A stretch of DNA of 64,000 bases from NCBI RefSeq assembly GCF_030056795.1, contig NZ_JASHKQ010000010.1, positions 1 to 64,000 of the forward strand, written 5' to 3'. Source of the DNA: Rhodococcus sp. IEGM 1381. GTDB lineage: Bacteria > Actinomycetota > Actinomycetes > Mycobacteriales > Mycobacteriaceae. The notes below the pieces were generated by a model. The model saw nothing but the letters and a program-made list of their open reading frames with translations. It was not told where the DNA came from and made no database searches. Below, one piece after another: positions 34,699 to 43,923 of the stretch (positions are counted from its first letter, which is position 1; every line of letters starts with the position of its first letter). Position numbers and translations under genes: made by a program.

Positions 34699-35801
34699 GT
34701 CAGTCGGACTCTCGGATCGGCCAACCCGTACAGCAGGTCGACAATCAGGTTCAGGAGCAGGTAGACGGCCGCCACGAACAGGGTGACGCCGAGAATTGCG
34801 GGCCGATCCAGCGCGGTGGCGCTCTGGTACGCGTACTGACCGAGACCCGGCCAGGAGAAGATGCTCTCGACGAGGACTGTTCCGGACAGCAGGGTGGCGA
34901 AGCTGATACCGATGACGGTGATGATCGGCACGATGCCCGCCCGCATGAGGTGCTTGAGTAGAACGGTGCGGGTGGACAATCCCTTGGCGTATGCGGCCGA
35001 GATGTAGTCCTTGCGGAGCACCTCGAGGAGTGCCGAGCGGACGAAGCGGGTGAGCATCGCGACCGTCACCGAAGTCAGCACGAGAATGGGGAGAATTGTG
35101 TGCTGCGCTGCGTCCCAGGCGACATCGAACTGACCGGTGAGCACGGCGTCGACGGTGTACATGCCGGTGACCTTGTCCGGGGGCGAGAACTGCGGGCTGA
35201 GCCTGCCCCCGTTGGGGGAGACGCCGAGTACGAAGAAGAACAGGTAGAGCGCGAGGATGGCCAGCCAGAACGGCGGGGTCGACAAGCCGAGGAGCGAGAC
35301 GACTCGCACGGCTTGGTCGGCACCCTTGCCGTGGCGGACCGCAGCGATGAGGCCGAGCGCACCACCGATCAGGATCGACAGAATCAACGTGGGAACGGCG
35401 ATTTCGAGTGTCGTCGGCACGTAGTCCATGAGGTCGGTCAGGACCGGGCGGCCCGTCTGCTGCGACGTGCCGAGGTCGCCCTGCAGGAGATTGCCGAGAT
35501 AGGTGAAGTACTGGACGATCAACGGCTGGTCGAGGCCCCACCTCTGCTCGAACGCGGCTACCGCCTCGGGGTTGCCGAGGGCTGCGTCGGACAGGTTGGC
35601 AGACACCGGATCTCCGGGGACTGCCTGTACGAGGATGAATCCGACCACGGTCGCACCCCACAACAGTCCGATCGTGGTGAACAAGCGGCGGGCCAGGAAT
35701 CTCAGCAGCGGCCGGTTCTTTCGCGACTTCCGGCCACCGGTGTCGACCGGGGTCTCGGTCGACCCGACGGGCATCGACGCGGACAGTTGTGGAGTGGACA
35801 T
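34695..35801 (-). CDS. Oligopeptide-type ABC transporter permease, OppB-like
   Basis: 368 residues with a ~35-residue hydrophilic N-terminal extension before the usual OppB start (FLARRLFTTIGLLWGATVVG, FILVQAVPGDP). EAA loop YISAAYAKGLSTRTVLLKHL is clear. Starts three bases after the binding-protein stop. The extension is longer than in enteric OppB but common in actinobacteria. Confidence 0.92.
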   Translation of the reverse strand: MSTPQLSASMPVGSTETPVDTGGRKSRKNRPLLRFLARRLFTTIGLLWGATVVGFILVQAVPGDPVSANLSDAALGNPEAVAAFEQRWGLDQPLIVQYFTYLGNLLQGDLGTSQQTGRPVLTDLMDYVPTTLEIAVPTLILSILIGGALGLIAAVRHGKGADQAVRVVSLLGLSTPPFWLAILALYLFFFVLGVSPNGGRLSPQFSPPDKVTGMYTVDAVLTGQFDVAWDAAQHTILPILVLTSVTVAMLTRFVRSALLEVLRKDYISAAYAKGLSTRTVLLKHLMRAGIVPIITVIGISFATLLSGTVLVESIFSWPGLGQYAYQSATALDRPAILGVTLFVAAVYLLLNLIVDLLYGLADPRVRLT

Positions 35802-35804
35802 GGG

Positions 35805-37436
35805 TTACGCAGCCTTGACGGAGGCGAGGTCGACGATCCAGGCGGCCGGTGTGTATTCGGCACCGGTGACGGCGGACGTGGACACGACGCAGCCGGAGTT
35901 GACCGCGAGCGGGATGAACGGCGAATCGGTTGCCATCACGCGCTGCCAGTCCTGCACGGCTGCGGTGCGTCCTTCGTCGGTGTAGTCGTCGAGAAAGGTC
36001 TTCGCGGCCGCGATCGCAGCGGGGCTCGCGTTCGCATCGGTCCATCCGGCGCGAGCGGAGTTGACGCCACCCGGCTTCATGAGCTGGACGAGGTTCTCGG
36101 CGCGGGGGTAGGTCAACGCCTGCGGACTCATACCCATGGGAGCCTGGCCGGCACGGTTGCGCTCGAGGAACGCGGCGAGGGGAAGCGGGGTGAGCTGCAG
36201 TTCGATACCGGCCTTGGCGACGTCGCCCTGGATCTTTGTCGCCACTGTGCCGAGATCGACGCCACGGTAGGTGATGGCCGGATAAATGTACTCGACCGGT
36301 CGGCCTGCCAGGCCGGCTTCGTCGATCAGCCTGGTGGCGAGGGCGAGGTCCTGGACCGGCCCGTCTTCCTTCGGCAGCGAGCCGGGGTACGCGGGAGCGA
36401 TGAATCCACCAAGGGTGTCGCCACCACGACCGTAGAGTCCTGCGATGCCTTCGTAATCGAGGGCGGCCTTGAATGCGGTCGCGAACGCGGGGTTGCTTGT
36501 GATCTCGGAGACGGCGGGGTTCGTGTTGGCGTACGCGTAGTACATCGTGTCCTGCAGTTCGGACACCGTCAGCGATTCGGGCAACCCGTCGAGCAGGTTT
36601 CCGGTCAGGTCGAGGGACAGCTCGGGTGACGTGGAGCGCGTCATCGTCAGCTTCTGATTCTGAATATCGGTGTTGCGGATCACCACTCGGGTGAATTCGG
36701 GCTTTTCGCCCCAGTAGTTCTCGTTGGCGGTGAGGACGATTTCGTTACCGGGATCGTTGCGGTCCACGATGTACGGTCCGCTGCCGGCCGACTCGGAGTC
36801 GAGGAACGATTGCGCGGTGTCTGCGGTAGCGGCGTCGGGTGCAGCACTCGCACCGTTCGCCTGCGCCACCTCGGAATTGACGATCGACGCAGCAGGCATC
36901 GCGAGGAGCGTGACCAAGGTCGGACGCGGGATTTCGCTGGTGATGGTCACGGTGCGCTCGTCGGGTGCGGCGAAGGTGAGTCCGGCGAAGAAGCCGGACG
37001 CGCTGCCCTTGATGTTGAGCATTCGGTCGAGGGAGAACAGAACGTCCTCCGACGTGACGGGTGATCCGTCGGAGAAGACGGCGTTGTCGCGCAGGGTGAA
37101 TGTGAATGCGGTGTTGTCCGCGTTCGCCTCGAAGCTTTCGGCCAGGTCGGGGACCGGGGTGGTGATGTCGGCGCCTTCGAAGGTGAGCAGCGTCGAGTAC
37201 AGGGAATGCACGCTCAAGTAACCGGTCTGCTCATAGGCGCGGGCCGGATCGAGTGTCTTGTAGACGAAGGAGGTGTTCACGACGAGGGTGTCGTCGGCAC
37301 CGCTCGACGATCCTCCGGCGGAGCACCCCGCAGCAGCGGTGAGAGCAACTGCAGCAAGGGCAATGGCTGCCCGTGCGCGGCCGGCACGTGGCGTGACCAC
37401 ATTGCCTCGGCGCCTGGACGATGAGAACGCGAACAT
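35805..37436 (-). CDS. Extracellular solute-binding lipoprotein, OppA-like (family 5)
   Basis: 543 residues with a lipoprotein signal (hydrophobic AAIALAAVALTAAAGC, Cys about 38) and a family 5 solute-binding domain: LDPARAYEQTGYLSVHSLYS, LAESFEANADNTAFTFTLR, SGPYIVDRNDPGNEIVL. AAGGAG lies just upstream of the ATG. First gene of an operon that runs through oppBCDF, the TIGR04076-like protein, the luciferase-like oxidoreductase and the HGGYW hydrolase. It likely captures an amide- or peptide-like small molecule; the ligand is unknown. Confidence 0.92.
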   Translation of the reverse strand: MFAFSSSRRRGNVVTPRAGRARAAIALAAVALTAAAGCSAGGSSSGADDTLVVNTSFVYKTLDPARAYEQTGYLSVHSLYSTLLTFEGADITTPVPDLAESFEANADNTAFTFTLRDNAVFSDGSPVTSEDVLFSLDRMLNIKGSASGFFAGLTFAAPDERTVTITSEIPRPTLVTLLAMPAASIVNSEVAQANGASAAPDAATADTAQSFLDSESAGSGPYIVDRNDPGNEIVLTANENYWGEKPEFTRVVIRNTDIQNQKLTMTRSTSPELSLDLTGNLLDGLPESLTVSELQDTMYYAYANTNPAVSEITSNPAFATAFKAALDYEGIAGLYGRGGDTLGGFIAPAYPGSLPKEDGPVQDLALATRLIDEAGLAGRPVEYIYPAITYRGVDLGTVATKIQGDVAKAGIELQLTPLPLAAFLERNRAGQAPMGMSPQALTYPRAENLVQLMKPGGVNSARAGWTDANASPAAIAAAKTFLDDYTDEGRTAAVQDWQRVMATDSPFIPLAVNSGCVVSTSAVTGAEYTPAAWIVDLASVKAA

Positions 37437-37511
37437 GATTCTCCTTGCGGAAGGCTGAGAGGGAACCCGACGGAAGCGTCGAAGGTCGATGCCATTAGAT
37501 TACGGTGCTCT

Positions 37512-37551
37512 TGTAAAGTTACAGTGCACAAACGTTTAATCTAAGTAAACG
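37512..37551. promoter_or_regulatory. Divergent opp/XRE promoter region with two inverted repeats
   Basis: TGTAA-AG-TTACA (37512-37523) and CGTTTA-N7-TAAACG (37533-37551) lie side by side in the AT-rich gap between the OppA-like gene and the XRE-cupin regulator. Both are exact. The second has the size of an XRE-type operator and is a likely binding site for the regulator encoded at 37615. Confidence 0.6.
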
Positions 37552-37614
37552 CTCTACTTTTCTTGGATGTCATCCGTGAGACTGAGGGCCGGCTTGGAAA
37601 AGAGGGGGTAAAAC

Positions 37615-38151
37615 GTGTTGCACGAACAAGTTCGGAGTCTGCGCAAGGACCGTGGGATGTCACTCCGGCAGCTTGCGGATGCCGCTGGAGTATCCGCAGG
37701 CCTGCTCAGTCAGATAGAGCGAGGCAATACCGATCCCAGCTTGAGCACCATTCGAAAATTGGCGACCGTGTTCGGCGCGGACCTGTCCACGCTCTTCGCC
37801 GAAGGGCCACCACCTGCGGTGCACGTCAGCAGGCCGGGAAAGCGACCGAAACTGTCCGGCGCCGAGGGGCATATGACGTACGAACGGCTGACCCCGGGGC
37901 GGACCGACCTCGAGGTACTGCACGGGCGAATCGCGCACGGGGAGTCCACGTCCGACGAGGGGTGGTGCCATCCGTCGACCGAATGCGCGGTGGTCGTGGT
38001 GGGCGCGATGTCGGCCGAGATCGCCGGCCTTCGATACGATCTCGCGATCGGAGAAAGTGTCACGTTCGATTCCCGTCTGCCGCATCGGTATCTCAACGAT
38101 TCGGGTGCTCCGGCAGAGTTCCTGCTGTCGGTCACCCCGCCCAACCCCTGA
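37615..38151 (+). CDS. XRE-cupin transcriptional regulator
   Basis: 178 residues: an N-terminal XRE helix-turn-helix (GMSLRQLADAAGVSAGLLSQ, IERGNTDPSLSTIRKLA) and a C-terminal cupin sensor domain (WCHPSTECAVVVVGAMSAEI, FDSRLPHRYLNDSG). Regulators of this layout control amino-acid, polyamine or nitrogen-compound catabolism. GTG start at 37615 follows AGAGGGGG by about six bases. It is divergent from the opp operon and convergent with the SnoaL/amidohydrolase unit, so it probably controls one or both. Confidence 0.9.
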   Translation: MLHEQVRSLRKDRGMSLRQLADAAGVSAGLLSQIERGNTDPSLSTIRKLATVFGADLSTLFAEGPPPAVHVSRPGKRPKLSGAEGHMTYERLTPGRTDLEVLHGRIAHGESTSDEGWCHPSTECAVVVVGAMSAEIAGLRYDLAIGESVTFDSRLPHRYLNDSGAPAEFLLSVTPPNP

Positions 38152-38156
38152 TCGGC

Positions 38157-38552
38157 TCAGGCGCTCGGAACCGGTTGCAGCCGCTCCGAGTGTCTGTGCA
38201 CGATGACCCATCGGGTTCCGTTCCAACGGAATGCTTCGGTGACCCGCGACCGGCGTTCGATCGCCGTCGCGGCATCGATGCCGATCAGGAGGTAGCGGGC
38301 TAGCGCAGTGTCTCCCCACGAGTCGACCTTCAATGCCGACGCCCCGAAGTCCGACAGACGAGCCGGGGCCGGGCGACTCGCACGGAGCGCGTCCAGTTCC
38401 GCTTGCCCGTCGATCATCTCTGGAAGATGTGTCTCCCACGCGGTGACCGACGGATCGAGATGGACATTGAAGCGCTCCCAATCACGGTGCTGGAACGCGT
38501 CGTACATGTCGTCGAGTTCGCCCTGGATCAGAGTCGTCACATCGGGATTCAT
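38157..38552 (-). CDS. SnoaL-like / NTF2-superfamily protein
   Basis: 131 residues with the cone-shaped NTF2-like pattern: LDDMYDAFQHRDWERFNVHL, then a target-binding middle and the final strand VTEAFRWNGTRWVIVHRHSE. Such proteins act as small hydrolases, isomerases or binding proteins. The ATG at 38552 overlaps the amidohydrolase stop by 4 bp, so it belongs to that operon. Function not assigned. Confidence 0.8.
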   Translation of the reverse strand: MNPDVTTLIQGELDDMYDAFQHRDWERFNVHLDPSVTAWETHLPEMIDGQAELDALRASRPAPARLSDFGASALKVDSWGDTALARYLLIGIDAATAIERRSRVTEAFRWNGTRWVIVHRHSERLQPVPSA

Positions 38553-39799
38553 ACGGTCGCGTCCTCCGGCTCGTACACAGCGCTGAGGTCGTCGCGCACG
38601 ATGACCCCGTCCTTCACGACCACCGACAGTGTGCGGTAGGTGGAGGTATCGAGCGACGGATCGCCGTCGGTGACGATGAGGTCGGCATACTTGCCTGCTT
38701 CGACGGTACCGAGCATGTCGTCCACGCGAAGCCATTGCGCTGGAACGATCGTCGCCGCAGCCAGCGCTGCCTTGGCACCGAGAGCGCCGTCGGACATGTG
38801 CTCGAGTTCGCGTACGGCTGCACTCGTGCCCTCGAACGTCCAGAACGGTGGCATGTCGCTGCCGAGCATGACCGTCACTCCGGCCGCCACTGCACTACGG
38901 AAGCTCTGCATGTGCCGCTCCCCGGCGCCGAGCGCACGCTGCTGCATCCACTCGGGGACGCCGAGTTCGTCGAAGAAGGACTTGCACCTGGTGACGACCA
39001 AGGTCGGTACCAACGCGCATCCCTTCTCGGCCATCGCGGACGTCACCTCGTCGGTCAGCTGGTAACCGTGCTCGACGCAGTCGAGCCCCAGTTCGACGGC
39101 CTCGGCGATGATCGGCGCAGGTCCGGCGTGCGCAGTGATCTTGCGACCCCACTCGTGTGCGGTGGTGATCGCGGCCTCGAGCTCGTCACGGGTGACCTGA
39201 CGGGTGTCGATCTCCTCGTGTTGGCCCGAAAGGCCGCCGGAGATCATGACTTTGACGAAGTCAGCGCCGGCTCGGATCTGCTGACGTACGCCCTGCCGGA
39301 ATCCCGTCGCCCCATCGCATTCGAGCCCACCCGACGAGCCGTGGCCGTGACCACCGGTGCAACAGATCGGACGTCCTGCAGTGAACATACGCGGGCCCTG
39401 GAGCTTGCCCGCCTCGATCGAGGCCTTCAGCGGAAAATCGGCGTGGTCCTTCTCGCCGACGCAGCGAATGGTCGTGACACCGCACTTCAGCGTGCGGGCT
39501 GCTCCGTCGGCCATGTGCAGCACCAACTGTGGTGCGGACATGGACTTGATCTCTGCCCCACGAGGGCCGGGCAACGACAGCGACAGGTGTGTGTGCATAT
39601 TGATCAGCCCCGGCGAGAGGAAGCGGCCGCCGAGATCCATCACCTGATGGCGACGGTCGCCGAGAGCGTCGCGCACATCGGTCTCCGTACCGACTGCGGC
39701 GATCTTGTTGTCGCTGATCCACACCGCAGCACCGATGAGAGCGTCGGCGCGGGTGGCATCGATGATGCTGCAGTTGTGCAGCAGTAGATCGGAACTCAT
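38549..39799 (-). CDS. Amidohydrolase (imidazolonepropionase/prolidase-like)
   Basis: 416 residues, a metal-dependent amidohydrolase. Metal ligands are visible: HTH in LINMHTHLSL, carboxylated-Lys candidate in FVKVMISGG, His in KITAHAGPAP and CVEHGYQLTD, and catalytic Asp in VMLGSDMPPF. Closest in pattern to Xaa-Pro/Xaa-Arg dipeptidase-like and imidazolonepropionase-like enzymes of cog1228. It overlaps the next amidohydrolase by 4 bp and the SnoaL-like gene by 4 bp. It likely hydrolyses an amide or small peptide derivative. Confidence 0.88.
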   Translation of the reverse strand: MSSDLLLHNCSIIDATRADALIGAAVWISDNKIAAVGTETDVRDALGDRRHQVMDLGGRFLSPGLINMHTHLSLSLPGPRGAEIKSMSAPQLVLHMADGAARTLKCGVTTIRCVGEKDHADFPLKASIEAGKLQGPRMFTAGRPICCTGGHGHGSSGGLECDGATGFRQGVRQQIRAGADFVKVMISGGLSGQHEEIDTRQVTRDELEAAITTAHEWGRKITAHAGPAPIIAEAVELGLDCVEHGYQLTDEVTSAMAEKGCALVPTLVVTRCKSFFDELGVPEWMQQRALGAGERHMQSFRSAVAAGVTVMLGSDMPPFWTFEGTSAAVRELEHMSDGALGAKAALAAATIVPAQWLRVDDMLGTVEAGKYADLIVTDGDPSLDTSTYRTLSVVVKDGVIVRDDLSAVYEPEDATV

Positions 39800-41391
39800 G
39801 ATGAAATCCTTTGCAGGTCAGAGGTATGTGTCGTGTCATAGACGATGGTTCCGTCGATGGCGACCCACTCCGGCGTCAGTTCGTGCCAGGTGGAGACCTC
39901 CACCGCCAGGGGGTCGGCGGACCAGCAGACGAGATCGGCGATCGACCCGACGGCCAACGTGCCGAGATCCGGCATCCCGAGGTAGTCCCCGGCGTCGCGG
40001 GTGTACATCTCGAGCGCGGTCCTGGGATCGAGGGCCTCGTGCGCCCCGATGCTCGACCCGTCCCACGCACGCCGGGTGACCGCGATCTGCGCACCCACCA
40101 TCGGGTCGGCTGGGTGGGTGTCCGATCCTGCCGCGAATCGAAATCCCAGTGCTTTCATGGACGCCAACGGCATCGTGCGGGCCGCCAACGGCCCCCAGGC
40201 CGCACGCATCTCGTTGCTGTAGACGTAAGCGAGCGGTGGATTGACAGAGATGCGGATGCCCAACTCGGCACATGCCTGGATGTCGAGGACATCGAGGTGA
40301 AAGGCGTGCGCGATGCTGATGTGCTGTGGGCGATCGTCACCCAGCGTGCGCACCGCGTCGAGGATCGCACCGATCGCGCCACCACCCATCGCGTGAATGC
40401 AGATCGGCCAATCTCGGTCTGCGCAGAGCCGAAGGACGCGTTCGAGTTCGTCGACTGTGTAATGGGGGTACGGCTCGCCTTCCCCGTCGCGCATCCACGC
40501 GTTGACGAATTCACCGTCGAGCAGCAGTTTGAGCGACCACGCGGCCAGGCGGTCGTCACCGGTCCCGGGGAGCGCGCTGCTGCCGAGGACCCGCGCGTAC
40601 TCGGTGTCGAACGGCCGTCGCCAGTCGAATCGATTCATCAGTCGAATGCGCTGAGGCAGCCGGTGTTCGGAACGAAGTTTGGTGTAGAGATCCCAGGCGG
40701 AGTCGAACGCGCCGGCAAGACCCGGATCCGCGACCGACGTGATGCCCATGGTCAGCAGCTTCTGGCAGGCATTGGCCAAAATGTCGAGGCGGTGACGCGT
40801 GTCGTTCATGCCGAGGACGTAGATCGCGTCGTTGACGACCCGCACAGCCGCCCCGAACAGGTAGCCGGTTTCCGGGTCGTACGACTCGATTCCGAAGTCC
40901 GCCAGCTTGTCCGTCATCGCACGCGCGCCGACCGAGTTGATCACGGCGCGGTCGGGTCGGCGATACAGGTACACCGCCACGTCCGGGCTGACCGAATCGA
41001 GTTCCTCCGCCGTCGGCAGGCGGCCCTCGGCGAGGTTGGCCTCGTTCCAGGCTGCGTTATCGGCGAAACAACGAATCCAACCGCCCGGTGCGATGATTCG
41101 GGCTCTGCCGGCCACCGACTGGAGTACCTCGGCCACGGATCGCGCGTGTTCCAGTCGGAGCATCGTGAACTCGTGCGAGGCCTTCTCGAGGTGCATGTGG
41201 GTGTCGATGAACCCCGGGAGCACCGTGCGCCCACTGAGGTCCTGGCGCACGGTCTCGACAGTCGACCTGGCGTCCACCTCGGCGAATGTACCTGCAGCGA
41301 CGACACGCCCACCGGAGATGCCGAGGGCTTCCACGCGCCCCAGTATCGGATCGAACGTTTCGATACTGCCATTCCAGATCAGCCAGTCCAT
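39796..41391 (-). CDS. Amidohydrolase of the YtcJ type
   Basis: 531 residues, YtcJ-like amidohydrolase 3 family: VLPGFIDTHMHLEKASHEF for the first metal ligands, GGGAIGAILDAVR after WPICIHAMG, and FAAGSDTHPADP for the catalytic Asp. These enzymes hydrolyse amides or N-substituted compounds; substrates are poorly known. Start could be the ATG at 41391 or a TTG at 41403; no strong ribosome site decides. First gene of a three-gene unit with the second amidohydrolase and the SnoaL-like protein. Confidence 0.87.
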   Translation of the reverse strand: MDWLIWNGSIETFDPILGRVEALGISGGRVVAAGTFAEVDARSTVETVRQDLSGRTVLPGFIDTHMHLEKASHEFTMLRLEHARSVAEVLQSVAGRARIIAPGGWIRCFADNAAWNEANLAEGRLPTAEELDSVSPDVAVYLYRRPDRAVINSVGARAMTDKLADFGIESYDPETGYLFGAAVRVVNDAIYVLGMNDTRHRLDILANACQKLLTMGITSVADPGLAGAFDSAWDLYTKLRSEHRLPQRIRLMNRFDWRRPFDTEYARVLGSSALPGTGDDRLAAWSLKLLLDGEFVNAWMRDGEGEPYPHYTVDELERVLRLCADRDWPICIHAMGGGAIGAILDAVRTLGDDRPQHISIAHAFHLDVLDIQACAELGIRISVNPPLAYVYSNEMRAAWGPLAARTMPLASMKALGFRFAAGSDTHPADPMVGAQIAVTRRAWDGSSIGAHEALDPRTALEMYTRDAGDYLGMPDLGTLAVGSIADLVCWSADPLAVEVSTWHELTPEWVAIDGTIVYDTTHTSDLQRISS

Positions 41392-41476
41392 GCCGGTATC
41401 CAATGCGAAAGTTCGAGCATGTGTTTAACCCTGACATACAGATGTGTAGCCGGTGTAAATATTGTTCACATTCTCG

Positions 41477-43840
41477 TCACGCGGGTACGGACGGCCGCGG
41501 TGTCCACCGCGCATGCCGGGTACCCGAGATGCCGTCTCGAACCAGGCTGAGCCGCGGCGGTGGGCCGTCGGTCCGTCCCGTCGGTGGCTTGCGATTGCCT
41601 GCTGCGAACTGCGCGGGCCACACCGCTCCCGGGCCGACGTATCCCTGTTCGGCCGCGGCGTGCAATGTCCACTGCGGATCGTAGAGGTGCGAGCGGCCGA
41701 TGGCCACCAGATCCGCTCTACCGGCCAGCAGAACGGAGTTGACGTCGTCGTGCGAGGAAATGGCACCGACAGCGATGACAGCGGTGCCGTATTTCGTGCC
41801 GACCTCGTTACGAATGCGGTCGGCGAACGGTGTTTGGTAGCTGCGGCCGTACTGCGGCTTCTCGGTCGAGACGACCTGACCGGAGGACACATTGACGACG
41901 TCGACACCGCGCTGTGCGAACGCGGCCGCGATGGCCACCGCGTCGTCGACATCGTTGCCGCCGTCGGCCCAGTCGGTCGCGGAAATACGAACGGACATCG
42001 GACGATCCGCAGGCCAGGCTGCGCGGACGGCGTCGAACACGCGCAGTGGAAAGCGCAGTCGGTTCTCCGGTGATCCGCCGAATTCGTCCTGACGTGTGTT
42101 CGACAGCGGGGACAGGAACGAGGACAGCAGGTATCCGTGAGCGCAGTGCAGCTCGAGGATGTCGAAGCCGGCGCGAGCGGCCGCCTCGGTGGCGTGCACG
42201 AACTCTGCCTCGATGGCGGCCATCGACGTGGCGTCGAGTTCGGTCGGTGTCTGGTTCTTGTCCGAGTAGGGCAGCGGCGAGGCGCTCACGACGTCCCAGT
42301 TGCCGTCGTCGAGAGGGGTGTCGATGCCGTCCCACATCAGCTTGGTCGAACCCTTCCGACCGGAATGACCCAGCTGGACGCCGATTTTCGCCGACGAGCG
42401 TTCGTGCACGAAATCGACGATGCGAGTCCACGACTGCTCTTGCTCCGCGGTGTACAAACCGGTGCACCCCGGGGTGATGCGTCCGGCGGGGCTGACGCAC
42501 ACCATCTCGGTCATGACGACGGCAGGACCACCCATTGCCTTCGAGCCGAGGTGGACCAGGTGGAAATCGCCGGGGACGCCGTCGACAGCGGAGTACATGT
42601 CCATCGAGGACACCAGGATGCGGTTGTTCAGTTCGAGGGACCCGAGCGTGAACGGCTGGAACATCGGTGGACAGGTCGGTCCGTCGGCGGCGAACCACGT
42701 GTCCGCGTCCGCGACGAACTCCTGATCGCGCAGCTTGAGGTTGTCGTACGTGATGCGTCGGCTCCGGGTCATGATGTTGAACGCGAACTGCCGCGGATCC
42801 TGCCCGACGTACTGATCGATGTTCTCGAACCACTCCAGGCTGGCCTGTGCGGCACGCTGGACCGAGACGACAACGGGCTTACGCTCCGCTTCGTAGGCCG
42901 TCAGCGCCGACTCGACCGTCGGATTCTCGTGCAGACACGCAGCGAGGGCCAGTGCGTCTTCCATGGCGAGCTTGGTGCCCGACCCGATGGAGAAGTGTGC
43001 CGTGTGCGCAGCGTCGCCGAGGATGACGACGTTGCCGTCGTGCCAGCGTTCGTTGCGTACCGTGGTGAAGTTGATCCAGCGGGAGTTGTTGGACAGGATT
43101 CGATGATCGCCCAGGACATCCGCGAACAGGTCACGGACGATGTCGATGGACTTCTCGTCGCTCTCGCCCGGTGCAAAGGTATGGTCGGCGTGGGCTGCGA
43201 ATCCGGCTCGCTCCCAGACGTCTTCGTGCATCTCGACGATGAACGTGCTGCCGTCGTTGCCGTAGGGGTAGCCGTGGATCTGCATGACTCCGTGCGGGGT
43301 CTCGGCGACGTAGAACTTGAACGCCTCGAAAACCTTGTCGGTACCGAGCCACATGTACTTGCTGCGTCGGGCGTCCAACGACGGGGCGAACGTGTCGGCG
43401 TAGCGCGTCCGGACGGCGGAGTTGAGACCGTCGGCGGCAAGGACCAGGTCGTGGCTGCGCCGCAGTTCGTCGACGTCCGGGGCGGCGGTGGAGAACTGCA
43501 CGTCGATGCCGAGTTCGAATGCGCGTTCCTGCAGAATCTGGAGCAGGACCTTGCGGGACATCGCCGCGAAGCCCTGGCCGCCTGCGGTGTGGACGGTGTC
43601 TCGGTAGTGGACGTCGATGTCGTCCCAGCGCGCGAAATGTCGTGCCATGCGGTGGTAGATGACGGGGTCGGCATTCTCGATGGCGCCGAGCGTCTCGTCA
43701 CTGAAGACCACCCCGAAGCCGAACGTGTCGTCGGCTGCGTTGCGTTCCCACACGGTGATCTCGTGGGACGGGTTCAGTTGCTTGGCGAGAGCTGCGAAGT
43801 ACAACCCGCCGGGGCCACCGCCTACTACTGCGATTCGCAT
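41477..43840 (-). CDS. Bifunctional anthraniloyl-CoA/salicylyl-CoA monooxygenase-reductase
   Basis: 787 residues, two fused flavoenzymes. Residues ~1-385 are an FAD hydroxylase (VVGGGPGGLYFAALAK at the N-terminus, VILGDAAHTAHFSIGSGTKL). Residues ~395-787 are an old-yellow-enzyme reductase (GVQLGHSGRKGSTKL, ELHCAHGYLLSSFLSP, FGGSPENRLRFP). This layout is that of 2-aminobenzoyl-CoA monooxygenase/reductase of Azoarcus and of proteins annotated salicylyl-CoA 5-hydroxylase. The former hydroxylates and then reduces the ring of anthraniloyl-CoA. With tryptophan dioxygenase and kynureninase 8 kb away, anthraniloyl-CoA is the likely substrate. An 83-bp gap upstream may hold its own promoter. Confidence 0.88.
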   Translation of the reverse strand: MRIAVVGGGPGGLYFAALAKQLNPSHEITVWERNAADDTFGFGVVFSDETLGAIENADPVIYHRMARHFARWDDIDVHYRDTVHTAGGQGFAAMSRKVLLQILQERAFELGIDVQFSTAAPDVDELRRSHDLVLAADGLNSAVRTRYADTFAPSLDARRSKYMWLGTDKVFEAFKFYVAETPHGVMQIHGYPYGNDGSTFIVEMHEDVWERAGFAAHADHTFAPGESDEKSIDIVRDLFADVLGDHRILSNNSRWINFTTVRNERWHDGNVVILGDAAHTAHFSIGSGTKLAMEDALALAACLHENPTVESALTAYEAERKPVVVSVQRAAQASLEWFENIDQYVGQDPRQFAFNIMTRSRRITYDNLKLRDQEFVADADTWFAADGPTCPPMFQPFTLGSLELNNRILVSSMDMYSAVDGVPGDFHLVHLGSKAMGGPAVVMTEMVCVSPAGRITPGCTGLYTAEQEQSWTRIVDFVHERSSAKIGVQLGHSGRKGSTKLMWDGIDTPLDDGNWDVVSASPLPYSDKNQTPTELDATSMAAIEAEFVHATEAAARAGFDILELHCAHGYLLSSFLSPLSNTRQDEFGGSPENRLRFPLRVFDAVRAAWPADRPMSVRISATDWADGGNDVDDAVAIAAAFAQRGVDVVNVSSGQVVSTEKPQYGRSYQTPFADRIRNEVGTKYGTAVIAVGAISSHDDVNSVLLAGRADLVAIGRSHLYDPQWTLHAAAEQGYVGPGAVWPAQFAAGNRKPPTGRTDGPPPRLSLVRDGISGTRHARWTPRPSVPA

Positions 43841-43923
43841 TGTGTTCCTTAGAGTTCGGCAGCGTCGACCTGCGTCGCGGATACGTTCAATATAGCGGAT
43901 TTGATACGTGCGTCAAGGCGGCG
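43841..43923. promoter_or_regulatory. Short gap with inverted repeats upstream of the bifunctional monooxygenase
   Basis: TATAGCG (43891-43897) pairs with CGCTATA (43922-43928, running into the thioesterase 3' end), and TTGA-N8-TCAA (43901-43916) lies between them. The gap is the only untranslated break in this minus-strand gene set and may carry a promoter or PaaX-type operator for the monooxygenase. Confidence 0.4.

Noticed and set aside
34699-36045. Upstream extension of the OppC-like frame through oppB and oppA
   Set aside because: It is Arg/His-rich, lies over two confident genes in another frame, and the ATG at 34698 gives the normal OppC start.
39811-41550. Plus-strand open frame of 579 codons opposite the YtcJ-type amidohydrolase
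   Set aside because: Antisense shadow of an intact amidohydrolase; no motif, no ribosome site.
42137-43852. Plus-strand open frame of 571 codons opposite the bifunctional monooxygenase
   Set aside because: Antisense of a well-conserved two-domain flavoenzyme; composition follows codon mirroring.
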